Source of the DNA: Spartobacteria bacterium
Lineage (GTDB): Bacteria > Verrucomicrobiota > Verrucomicrobiae > Chthoniobacterales > UBA6821
Length of the DNA: 7,194 nucleotides
NCBI GenBank assembly: GCA_003136515.1
Contig: PLEU01000111.1
Coordinates: forward strand, 1 to 7,194
Reading direction: 5' to 3'
A model generated the notes under the pieces. The model was not told where the DNA came from and ran no database searches. It saw nothing but the letters and a program-made list of their open reading frames with translations. The position numbers were made by a program, and so were the translations under genes. Shown in pieces: positions 1 through 6,810 of the stretch; position 1 is the stretch's first letter; every line of letters starts with the position of its first letter.

Positions 1-783
1 AATCCGCTCACTCATCGCAAGCTTCTCGGAAAAGCGCAGCTCGTAGTTTGAATCGGCAAGCCACCGGATACTCTCCAGCGTGCGAATGATCTCGGGAGTG
101 GCGGGCTGATTCTCATGGCGGATCCTTCCGACGCTTTGATTCAGGTCGTTGAGGGTAAAATCCTCGCCAAGTGGTCCCATCACCGCCATGACAAGGGTAT
201 CATCAATCCCCATTTCAGAAAGCTTGGCGATAAAGAGCTTCTTCTTGTAGCTGGGATTGGGCACCACTTCCGGAACTGTCACAAAACGGGAGACCGGATC
301 AAGAATGATGCTCCCCTCCGTATCGATGGTTCCCGCACGAAACTCAATGGAGGAGATATGTCCCTCACCCGTCGCGCGGAGACTCATGACAAAACGCAAT
401 GCCCCATCCGTCATGCCAGTCTGGTCGGGATGCGGCACCATGGAAGGATTAAAAATGGCCGCCGATTCCAGGGCATATTCTCCGGAAAAAAGAGCGCCGA
501 TAAGCAACCCCCTCTCGCGGGAAAGCGGGCGCTGCGTAAAGATATGCTGACGCACACGAAGAAAATGAGCTTCCAGCAAAGACTGGATATCGAGGTGCCT
601 AGAGTCAAATTCCGCAAGAACGGCATTCAACTCATTGACAACTTCTTCCTCTTCGAGAGCCAAAGCGCGCCCGATAATCGTCATGATGCGCTGCTCGTCC
701 GCCGGAATAAATGGACGGATAATGACCCTTGCGCTTTCAGGGAGGAGCGTCACTTCATGACGGCAGAGACGTAAACTATTCAT
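1..783 (-). CDS. GH130-family beta-mannoside phosphorylase/hydrolase, N-terminal 261 codons (3' end outside window)
   Basis: GH130 enzymes phosphorolyse or hydrolyse beta-mannosides and are usually cytoplasmic. The reading frame opens with ATG at 783-781 and stays open for 261 codons to base 1, where the window cuts it. Residues 1 to about 100 are a charged, mostly helical leader (MNSLRLCRHEVTLLPES, then ALEEEEVVNEL). The catalytic propeller begins around residue 110 with FNPSMVPHPDQ, followed by GALRFVMSLRATGEGHISS (about 127-145), a hallmark of the long GH130 members. These are roughly 490 residues, so a little over half is visible. No signal peptide is evident. The gene follows the GT4 gene after 12 nt, and its AAGGAG ribosome-binding site overlaps that gene's TAA stop, which suggests coupled translation. 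Whether it is a phosphorylase or a hydrolase cannot be decided here, because the phosphate-binding residues of the C-terminal half are missing from the window. Confidence 0.85.
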   Translation of the reverse strand, partial: MNSLRLCRHEVTLLPESARVIIRPFIPADEQRIMTIIGRALALEEEEVVNELNAVLAEFDSRHLDIQSLLEAHFLRVRQHIFTQRPLSRERGLLIGALFSGEYALESAAIFNPSMVPHPDQTGMTDGALRFVMSLRATGEGHISSIEFRAGTIDTEGSIILDPVSRFVTVPEVVPNPSYKKKLFIAKLSEMGIDDTLVMAVMGPLGEDFTLNDLNQSVGRIRHENQPATPEIIRTLESIRWLADSNYELRFSEKLAMSERI

Positions 784-791
784 AAAAGTTA

Positions 792-797
792 CTCCTT
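792..797 (-). promoter_or_regulatory. Ribosome-binding site of the GH130 gene, overlapping the upstream stop codon
   Basis: On the minus strand AAGGAG lies 8 nt before the ATG at 783. Its first two bases (797-796) are the last two bases of the TAA stop (798-796) of the GT4 gene. A ribosome finishing the upstream gene would therefore sit on this site, a typical translational-coupling layout. It also confirms the chosen GH130 start. Confidence 0.8.
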
Positions 798-3078
798 ATG
801 CAGCCACAGGTGCTGGAGGTATGAGATGCTCTGCACGGTTCATCTCCGCAAGGGCTAGGTGGAACGCGAGCGAGGATTCCGCTCCCTGATTTTCACTCAC
901 TCGGTCGCAATGCAGCCCGTCGCTGCACCCCCCTGTCGTGAAATCATAGAGAGGAAGTCCGAGATCGTTTCGCCCCAGAAACCACTCGAATGCCCTTGAT
1001 GCCTCCTGAGTCCAGAGCGAGTCGTTAACCGCGGCAAAGGCTTCGTGACACGCAGAGATCATTGCTAGGGCTTCAAGAGGCTGCTGATCGAAATCCGCAC
1101 GCGCCCCATCCCGCTTGTAGAAGCCATTGCTACCAATCGGACGAAAGCAGCCGGTTTGCGTCTTTTGAATCGAAGCGAGCCATCGGAGGGATTGGAGTCC
1201 AATTTCAAGGGCCTGCTCATTGTGCATCGCCCGACCGCTCAGAATTAGCGCCTGACAAAAGCGGGCATTGTCGTAAGTAAGACTCGCTTCAAACCAGGGC
1301 CAGTTCTCCGATGAATACTCATTCCAGAGCCTTAGAAGCCTCTCCACCAGCACGCTGCGAAGTGCACTCGTCCTGGCTTCATTAGGAAAACGACGTTGAA
1401 ATTCGTCGATGCCCAGCAGGGCAAAGTTCCAAGATCGCGGAGACGTGAATCTCTCCACCGCCGAGAGTCCTTTCATAAAAAGCTGTTCTGCAAGTCTGCG
1501 ATGCCCCTCATTCAAAGAGCGCCCCACGCCGGTGCCGAGTGCCCAGAGAGCCCTAGCATGGCTGTCCTCGCTGCCGGATTCCTCCAGCCATTCCCTCCCA
1601 TGACTCATGAAATTGCGGAAGAGTCCGCTTTTATAGTCAAGTGCGGCAGCCAGAAAGGCCAGATAACTGGTCGATTGTGCAGCCAGAGTCTGATCGGCGG
1701 GCAGCACCCCCAACTCATCCAGCAGATTGCAGAGGATATAGGCGCGGGCATTGTCATCCGTGCAATACCCCTCGTGGAAATTGGGGACGTTGAAAATGGC
1801 GTGCTGGAAGATTCCCGTACCGTCACTCATCCGCACGATATGATCGAGTCGCAGTGGAGGGAGCTCCAGCGGACGGCTCCCGAGCGTCCAGCCTGCAAAA
1901 GCAGCGCGAGGCATTGATTTGCGATCGGCTCTGGCGTGCTGGAAAGTCTCCAGGTAGCGACGGGCCACGGCTGGCCAGATCATCTCACGGCCCATGTTGA
2001 AGGCATCGCTGCGAATCTTCTCCATGCGCTCCGGATCATCCAGAAGCTCGCAGACCCCGTTGGCAATGGCTTTGGAATCGCGGAATGGCACCAAGACACC
2101 CCGCCCCTCAGAGAGCAACTCCTGGGCATGCCAGTAAGGGGTAGAAACAACCGCCTTTCCGGCGCCAAAGACATAGGCAAGCGTCCCAGAGGTGACCTGC
2201 GCTGCGTTCAGATAGGGAGTGAGGTAGATATCGGTCGCTCCGATAAATTCCTTCAGATCATCTGGAGAAACAAAACGGTTATAGAAAATGACGTGTTCTT
2301 TTACTCCGCTGTCGCGGGCGAGACGCTCCAGACTGAGTCGGTATCGCTCCCCTTCACTGGCAAGCAGGTGCGGGTGGGTTGCCCCAAGCACCAGATAGAC
2401 GACATCCGGATGTTGCCGCACAATCTCGGGCAACGCCTCAATCACATATTCAATCCCTTTGCCGGGAGAAATCAGGCCGAAGGTCAGGAGCACTGGTCTT
2501 CCCTCCACCCCAAACTGGGCCTTGGAGAAGGCGGAATCCATAAAGGGAAGATCGGGAATTCCATGAGGAATCACATCCACCTTGGTGGGGGGCACGCCAT
2601 AAACATCCCTCAGAATATCCATCCCATGCTGCGCCATCACCACGAGCCGATCGCTCCGTCGTGCCAACTCCTCCATCACCCGCCGCTGGGCTGGGTTTGG
2701 CTCCCGTAAAATCGTATGGAGCGTAGTGACGACAGGCATCCGCACCTCCTTCAGCAGCGCCAACAGGTGGCTTCCCGCAGCCCCTCCATAAATGCCGAAT
2801 TCATGCTGCACGCAAAGCACGTCGGCATTGTTGAAATTCAGGAAGTCTGCGGCACGCCTGTAGGAATCAAGATCCTTCTCCAACAGTTCTAAGCGCACCC
2901 TCGGGGAATAATCATAGCCTTCCTGGCGATCATTCACTGCACCCACATAACAATCTGACTCCGGAACCTCCCTGGCCACCGCCTCGGAAAGGTCATAGGT
3001 GAAAGTCGCGATCCCGCACAGCCTTGGCAAATAATCACCCAGGAAGGCGATACGCTGCGGTTGAGCGGAACGATTCAG
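796..3078 (-). CDS. Two-domain glycosyltransferase: GT4 (GT-B) domain fused to a C-terminal helical-toroid (six-hairpin-like) domain
   Basis: This is a nucleotide-sugar-dependent glycosyltransferase, probably cytosolic or peripheral to the membrane; donor and acceptor are unknown. The frame is open from 3081 and ends with TAA at 798-796. Numbering from the CTG at 3078 (760 residues), strand beta-1 with the glycine-rich loop is RIAFLGDYLPR (about 9-19), followed by CGIATFTYDL. Then come VQHEFGIYGG (about 90-99), the HTILREP segment (about 121-127), the C-lobe nucleotide-binding region FGLISPGKGIEYVIEAL (about 200-216) and SGTLAYVFGAGKAVVSTPYW (about 297-316). From about residue 400 a second domain starts (LDHIVRMSDGTGIFQHA, then GYCTDDNARAY). 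It has repeated helical pairs, FDQQPLEALAMISAC near 663-677, and GRNDLGLPLYD and ENQGAESSLAF near the end, which resembles an (alpha/alpha)6 toroid. No ATG lies in frame. The internal TTG at 3030 would remove beta-1, so I chose CTG at 3078, 9 nt after AGGA. A frameshift from the ATG at 3088 is the alternative. The GH130 gene follows immediately. Confidence 0.87.
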   Translation of the reverse strand: MNRSAQPQRIAFLGDYLPRLCGIATFTYDLSEAVAREVPESDCYVGAVNDRQEGYDYSPRVRLELLEKDLDSYRRAADFLNFNNADVLCVQHEFGIYGGAAGSHLLALLKEVRMPVVTTLHTILREPNPAQRRVMEELARRSDRLVVMAQHGMDILRDVYGVPPTKVDVIPHGIPDLPFMDSAFSKAQFGVEGRPVLLTFGLISPGKGIEYVIEALPEIVRQHPDVVYLVLGATHPHLLASEGERYRLSLERLARDSGVKEHVIFYNRFVSPDDLKEFIGATDIYLTPYLNAAQVTSGTLAYVFGAGKAVVSTPYWHAQELLSEGRGVLVPFRDSKAIANGVCELLDDPERMEKIRSDAFNMGREMIWPAVARRYLETFQHARADRKSMPRAAFAGWTLGSRPLELPPLRLDHIVRMSDGTGIFQHAIFNVPNFHEGYCTDDNARAYILCNLLDELGVLPADQTLAAQSTSYLAFLAAALDYKSGLFRNFMSHGREWLEESGSEDSHARALWALGTGVGRSLNEGHRRLAEQLFMKGLSAVERFTSPRSWNFALLGIDEFQRRFPNEARTSALRSVLVERLLRLWNEYSSENWPWFEASLTYDNARFCQALILSGRAMHNEQALEIGLQSLRWLASIQKTQTGCFRPIGSNGFYKRDGARADFDQQPLEALAMISACHEAFAAVNDSLWTQEASRAFEWFLGRNDLGLPLYDFTTGGCSDGLHCDRVSENQGAESSLAFHLALAEMNRAEHLIPPAPVAA

Positions 3079-3081
3079 GAC

Positions 3082-3111
3082 TTATCATCCTGCTCCCTTC
3101 CCTCCCATCAT
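3082..3111 (-). promoter_or_regulatory. Purine-rich leader of the GT4 gene with stacked Shine-Dalgarno-like motifs and competing ATGs
   Basis: Just upstream of the GT4 frame the minus strand reads as a run of GGG blocks (3106-3104, 3102-3100, 3097-3095, then GG at 3090-3089). It gives several Shine-Dalgarno matches: GGGAGG at 3106-3101, GGGAG at 3097-3093 and AGGA at 3091-3088. Two ATGs at 3111 and 3108 are in frame with the GT4 gene but stop after at most 8 codons at TGA TAA (3087-3082). A third ATG at 3088 is out of frame and runs 17 codons to a TGA at 3037-3035. None gives a continuous GT4 reading frame. The stretch could set initiation at a non-ATG codon, act as a short translated leader, or be the scar of a frameshift. 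Confidence 0.5.
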
Positions 3112-3145
3112 GCAAGATACCTCTTAAGGAAACATTTTCCGTGCT

Positions 3146-4192
3146 TTAGCTGAGATTGTTCCCAGCCGCTAACTCGGGATCAACAAAACTTTCGATAGGC
3201 TTAAATTCCCTAGGGGCCAGACCACACGATGGAAGGGCATAGATTGCGATGCCGTGAACCACCGCCTGGAGCAGGCGACGCGGTTGATGGCTAACGGCGG
3301 CGGGATGAATGATCGCCGCGATCCCATCCATCCAGTTATCTCTCAGTCGGCGCCGTTCGACCCTGGTTCCCTCCCAGAAATTCCCTCCCTCCAGATCCGC
3401 CCCGAAAACGATCATCGGGTGTGTTAGTTTTCCCGCAATCTCGCGGGCCTGATGAATCCCCTGCCGGGTAATGGTTGGACCGAGAAAGGCGACGCGTGTT
3501 CCCTGACGTCGCATAAGGACCGGCGGCCTTCGCCAATCGAGCCAAAAGCCACGACTCCCGAATCCCAGCGCAATATCGTGATGCGGCGTGATCACTCTCC
3601 TCGCCGCGTCGAGTGCCTCCGCTTCATCCTTCACAAGTTCTGGAGGCGCACGAAAATCGTGGATGGTCGCACTCTCGGGATGAGCGGCATAGAACGCGTC
3701 AAGCCGCTGATGCAAGTCCTCCAGAGGATAACGGGTCATCAGTACATCGAAGGTACGGCCGCCTAGGACGCCCTGCCGCCAGAGAAATGGAAGGAAACTT
3801 TGCTGGATGACCAGATGCTTTGCCCGATAATCCAAACGCCTTGCCATCTCTTCGGCGATCGCTTTGTCGGACTTGAGATAAGCCATCTGACGAACAGCTC
3901 CAGCCGCCTTTGCCACCCTCCGCATCATGAGATGACGCTGAAGAGTGGGCCAAGTGGAGGTCGGGCGGGCAAAAGACCAGTCATAGCGGGAAAGCGTTCG
4001 CCCCAGTACTCCGGGCGTGAGGATCTGATCGTCCGGATGGAGCCTCGGGCAGATAAATGCCTCGTATTCCGGCCAGACATCGTCTAGCAGAAAGGCCGTG
4101 GTGGCAGTAACAGGCTCAATTTTCCGGCTAGCAAAGCTGAGACTACATTCCATCTCACCGCAACTGTCGCACCCTTGGGGATTGTGGTTCAA
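3146..4192 (-). CDS. Putative GT-B-fold glycosyltransferase-like protein with N-terminal cysteine cluster
   Basis: I do not recognise a named family. The 348-residue product starts at TTG (4192-4190), supported by GGAGGT 6 nt upstream, and ends with TAA at 3148-3146. Near the N-terminus is GCDSCGEMECSLS, a C-x2-C-x4-C cluster (Cys8, Cys11, Cys16) that could hold zinc or iron, or form disulphides. Residues about 195-210 (DAARRVITPHHDIALGF) resemble the end of a GT-B N-lobe. RVAFLGPTITRQGIHQAREI (about 233-252) looks like the first strand and helix of a Rossmann C-lobe, followed by IVFGADLEGG. HPAAVSHQPRRLLQAVVHGIAIYALPSCGL (about 296-325) resembles the donor-binding region, where a prominent position and a gene-family-typical glycine loop sit. 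There is no signal peptide or membrane segment. The gene overlaps vanW, so the two products probably act together. Glycosyltransferase activity is inference from fold-like motifs and neighbours; an inactive sugar-binding relative is possible. Confidence 0.7.
   Translation of the reverse strand: MNHNPQGCDSCGEMECSLSFASRKIEPVTATTAFLLDDVWPEYEAFICPRLHPDDQILTPGVLGRTLSRYDWSFARPTSTWPTLQRHLMMRRVAKAAGAVRQMAYLKSDKAIAEEMARRLDYRAKHLVIQQSFLPFLWRQGVLGGRTFDVLMTRYPLEDLHQRLDAFYAAHPESATIHDFRAPPELVKDEAEALDAARRVITPHHDIALGFGSRGFWLDWRRPPVLMRRQGTRVAFLGPTITRQGIHQAREIAGKLTHPMIVFGADLEGGNFWEGTRVERRRLRDNWMDGIAAIIHPAAVSHQPRRLLQAVVHGIAIYALPSCGLAPREFKPIESFVDPELAAGNNLS
3369..3389 (-). other. Canonical G-quadruplex motif inside the GT-B-like gene
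   Basis: On the minus (coding) strand four GGG runs occur at 3389-3387, 3385-3383, 3375-3373 and 3371-3369, with loops of 1, 7 and 1 nt. This satisfies the usual G3+N1-7 rule and would be present in the mRNA. It encodes LEGGNFWEGT (residues about 267-276). It may simply reflect GGx codons, but the pattern match itself is exact. Confidence 0.6.
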
Positions 4193-4815
4193 GAGGCGAC
4201 CTCCATGCGCACAACAAGCTCCTCACTCGAAAGACGCACTCGCAGGATCATGGATCTGGGTACTCGAAAACGTAAATCGACATAGTTCCAGAAAACGGTG
4301 GCGTCATCCCCCGGCGAGAATGGCGAATGCGGAATGCGAGCAGTATGCGCATGGCGTTCCACAATCTCACACCCTGCATTTTTAGCGGCCTGATGAATAC
4401 TATTGCTGAGCTGGCAAAGACCTCCGGCAAGCGTGGGAATCAAGCAGCCTTGGCGCAGCTCCCGTCCCTCCACGTAACCCTTCGAACGGGTGGGCCGCCC
4501 CAACTGCTGCCAAAAACTAAAAGTTTTCCCCGCCTCAATCATCACTCCATTCAAGTCCCTAGCACCCACCCGAAGGTTTTGCACCTTGCCGAGCTGTAAC
4601 GCCCGCTCCCTAGGATCCTCTTCCGGATAAAGCAGCGTAACTACCTCCGCAAGAGGAAGTCCCGGAGGTCTCTGGACGGCGGGCCAGCACTGCAGATCGC
4701 GATCAAAAAAATCCCTGACACCACGACGTATTCTCAGGAACCCGGCTTTGAGTGCAAAGACCGCAAGATTCTTTCTCGTGATGATCCGGTGTGTTTCTCC
4801 TCTTTCAGGATTCAT
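4189..4815 (-). CDS. vanW: VanW-family protein, compact single-domain form
   Basis: VanW proteins are of unknown biochemical function. They were named from an accessory gene of vancomycin-resistance clusters but are widespread outside them and usually tied to the cell envelope. From ATG at 4815 the product is 208 residues; a GTG directly before it (4818) would add one. The family core is clear: NLRVGARDLNGVMIEAGKTF (about 80-99), SFWQQLGRPT (about 100-109), GYVEGRELRQGCLIPTLAGG (about 113-132), then LCQLSNSIHQAAKNAGCEIVERHAHT (about 133-158) and FWNYVDLRFR near the C-terminus. The N-terminal 40 residues are basic (RIITRKN, RIRRGVRDFF) with no clear signal peptide or membrane helix, and no peptidoglycan-binding domains are attached. 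The start follows the mutase stop by about 36 nt without a good Shine-Dalgarno site, so coupling to the upstream gene is likely. Nothing here indicates vancomycin resistance, because no vanHAX-type genes are present. Confidence 0.9.
   Translation of the reverse strand: MNPERGETHRIITRKNLAVFALKAGFLRIRRGVRDFFDRDLQCWPAVQRPPGLPLAEVVTLLYPEEDPRERALQLGKVQNLRVGARDLNGVMIEAGKTFSFWQQLGRPTRSKGYVEGRELRQGCLIPTLAGGLCQLSNSIHQAAKNAGCEIVERHAHTARIPHSPFSPGDDATVFWNYVDLRFRVPRSMILRVRLSSEELVVRMEVAS
4199..4204 (-). promoter_or_regulatory. Ribosome-binding site deciding the TTG start of the GT-B-like gene
   Basis: GGAGGT on the minus strand lies 6 nt before the TTG at 4192. It sits within the last codons of vanW. The TTG shares two bases with the TGA stop of vanW (TTGA across 4192-4189). 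This strong site is why the non-ATG start is credible. Confidence 0.8.
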
Positions 4816-4851
4816 CACAGATCAGCACGCGCAGGCTCAAGTAGGTAAGTC

Positions 4852-6810
4852 CTATTCAGCCCTGTTGGCAGCATCGGACTTAAGCCATTGCCAGAGATGC
4901 TCCAATCCACTGGCAACACGGGTCTTGGTAGCCGCTAACTGCTCCGGTGTGAAGTTGCCCGATGTCGGTTTCTCGGCGGCATAGAGATAGTATTTGATCT
5001 TGGGCTCCGTACCCGAAGGTCGCACTACGGCCTTCAATCCACCCTCGATCTCAAAAACGATCATTGCTTCTTTGGGAATCAGCTCTCCCTCCGCGTCGTA
5101 AATATCCTGCGAGGCGTAGTTAAGCACGGAGAGCACTTTGGCTCCCTCAATCTCCGCAGGAGGAGACCCAGCATAGGAATCAACCAGCTTTTTGATCTTG
5201 GCCGCCCCCTCAGCCCCGTCAAAGGTTAGTGACTCCCCACGCTCCAGATAGAAGCCGTATTCCGAGAAGATATGGTCAAGGAGCGTAACGACAGTCAACC
5301 CCACTGAGGCAGCATAGGCAGCCACCTCGGCAACGCATATGACAGCAGCATTGCCATCCTTGTCTCGGACGAAATCACCGGTGTTGTAGCCGTAGCTCTC
5401 TTCTCCTCCGAAGACGAAATAAGATGAGTTCTTCAACCGAGCCTCCCGGGTCTCTTCCTCGGAAAGTTCGCGGTAACGTGCCCGGATCGCATCGGGAAGC
5501 TGCTCCTCATAAACACGCTGCTTGGCCCCGATATACTTGAACCCAGTGAGGGTCTCGACACAACGCACACCAAATCCGAGAGCGATTGCCTTCTGAAGAT
5601 CAGTGGTCACGAGACTTTTGATAACCACGGCATGATCGCGATTGCCTTCGTTCAGGATGCCTTCCTCAAACAGTCGCTTCAGGCGATACCAGACAAGAAG
5701 AGATCCAATCTGGTTGCCGGTCAGAAGCACCAGCTTTCCACTCGCATCCCGGGCGGCGATGCCCATCCGGTCATCGTCCGGATCCGTCGCCTGCACAAGA
5801 TCCGCCTTCTCGATGTCGGCCAGTTCCATTCCCAAACGCAGAGCCTCCGGGTATTCGGGGTTGGGTGCCTTCACTGTGGGAAAGAGGCCATCCGGCACCA
5901 TCTGGGAAGGGACCGGATAGCATTCGACACCAAGCTGGTGGAGCATTGGCACAATAATCACTCCTCCCACGCCATGAAGTGGGGTATAGACCGTCTTAAG
6001 CGGTGGTTTGCGTCGAAAGAGCTCCGGATCGATAATTAACTTCGCCAAGCGTTCCATATAAGCCTCGTCTATCTCCCTCCCTAATCTGATGACCCGGCCC
6101 CGTTGTTCTTCAGGCATGGGCTCGTAGAAATCACCCTCTCCGGCATTCACCAGATCTATGATTCCGGAGGCGTGCGGCTCGACGACCTGAGCCCCATCGT
6201 CGAAATAGACTTTGTAGCCGTTGTAGGCGGGAGGATTGTGGCTTGCCGTGATATTGATCCCAGCGGCGGCATTCTTATAGCGAACGGCAAACGAAAGTTC
6301 CGGTGTGGAACGCGGCCCTTCAAAGAGCAGGGCGTCACAACCCAGATCGGTCATGACCTTCGCGGCAAGATCGGCAAACTCGCGGGAAAAAAATCGCGTG
6401 TCGTAGCTAATCGCGATGGAAGGGAGGCCTGGACGCTGACCGCTCAGGTGCCACTCCCGGACATAAGTGGCAAGACCGCGTGTGGCTCGGATGATATTGT
6501 AATCATTCATCCCATTGGTTCCGATACAGGCATGCTCGGGACGGCCATCAGCGCGACCCGGACCAGCCTCGGCCTTGGTCACCAAGTCCCCTATTGTTTT
6601 GCCGCGGAGTCCTCCAGTGCCGAATGCAAGCGTGCGGAAAAACCGGTTGTTGAGTTCCTCCCATTTCCCTCCCTCCACCAGTTCCGTGATGACCGAAACG
6701 GCAAGGGGTGACGGGGATCGTGATAGCATCGTGCGGATATTCAACGCGGAGGAATTCAGAAGGGCTCCGGCGCTTTCCGCAGCACTCAGGGAATCAAGGA
6801 GGGTGGACAT
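4852..6810 (-). CDS. pgm: Phosphohexomutase (phosphoglucomutase/phosphomannomutase family)
   Basis: Alpha-D-phosphohexomutases interconvert hexose 6- and 1-phosphates, here most likely glucose, feeding nucleotide-sugar synthesis or returning hexose-1-phosphate to glycolysis; they are cytosolic. All signature elements are present in the 652-residue product: FGTGGLRG at 63-70, the catalytic phosphoserine loop TASHNP at 188-193 (Ser190), the metal-binding loop DPDDDR at 343-348, the sugar-specificity loop GGEESYG at 468-474 and the phosphate-binding RPSGTEPK at 597-604. The length exceeds the 550-600 residues common for this branch; an N-terminal extension of about 30 residues and an insertion near residues 80-105 account for part of this. 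ATG at 6810 is the first start, but the preceding bases are pyrimidine-rich with no Shine-Dalgarno site, so initiation may be leaderless or SD-independent. It is the promoter-proximal gene of the directon. Specificity for glucose versus mannose cannot be read from sequence alone. Confidence 0.95.
   Translation of the reverse strand: MSTLLDSLSAAESAGALLNSSALNIRTMLSRSPSPLAVSVITELVEGGKWEELNNRFFRTLAFGTGGLRGKTIGDLVTKAEAGPGRADGRPEHACIGTNGMNDYNIIRATRGLATYVREWHLSGQRPGLPSIAISYDTRFFSREFADLAAKVMTDLGCDALLFEGPRSTPELSFAVRYKNAAAGINITASHNPPAYNGYKVYFDDGAQVVEPHASGIIDLVNAGEGDFYEPMPEEQRGRVIRLGREIDEAYMERLAKLIIDPELFRRKPPLKTVYTPLHGVGGVIIVPMLHQLGVECYPVPSQMVPDGLFPTVKAPNPEYPEALRLGMELADIEKADLVQATDPDDDRMGIAARDASGKLVLLTGNQIGSLLVWYRLKRLFEEGILNEGNRDHAVVIKSLVTTDLQKAIALGFGVRCVETLTGFKYIGAKQRVYEEQLPDAIRARYRELSEEETREARLKNSSYFVFGGEESYGYNTGDFVRDKDGNAAVICVAEVAAYAASVGLTVVTLLDHIFSEYGFYLERGESLTFDGAEGAAKIKKLVDSYAGSPPAEIEGAKVLSVLNYASQDIYDAEGELIPKEAMIVFEIEGGLKAVVRPSGTEPKIKYYLYAAEKPTSGNFTPEQLAATKTRVASGLEHLWQWLKSDAANRAE

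Noticed and set aside
115..774. Plus-strand open frame of 219 codons
   Set aside because: It is antisense to the GH130 gene, its translation shows no family features, and the minus strand carries the clear FNPSMVPHPDQ and ATGEGHISS motifs.
1396..2709. Long plus-strand open frames (173 and 257 codons)
   Set aside because: Both lie wholly antisense to the GT4-toroid gene, have low-complexity composition with no recognisable domain, and lack ribosome-binding sites. They are explained by codon bias on the opposite strand.
3028..3030. TTG at 3030 as the start of the GT4 gene
   Set aside because: It would remove the conserved first strand and part of the donor loop that are encoded in frame just upstream, and no good ribosome-binding site precedes it.
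3079..3145. Terminator between the GT-B-like and GT4 genes
   Set aside because: I find no stable stem followed by a T-run on the minus strand; the region is purine-rich and reads better as a ribosome-loading leader.
4189..4815. Vancomycin-resistance locus suggested by VanW
   Set aside because: No ligase, dehydrogenase, dipeptidase or two-component regulator genes are nearby. VanW-domain proteins are common outside resistance clusters.
4819..4851. Promoter or small RNA between pgm and vanW
   Set aside because: The gap is too short, without a convincing -10/-35 pair or hairpin. Read-through from pgm is the simpler explanation.
5632..6711. Plus-strand open frames of 135 and 202 codons inside pgm
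   Set aside because: The pgm frame has every catalytic motif of its family across this stretch; the antisense products resemble nothing.
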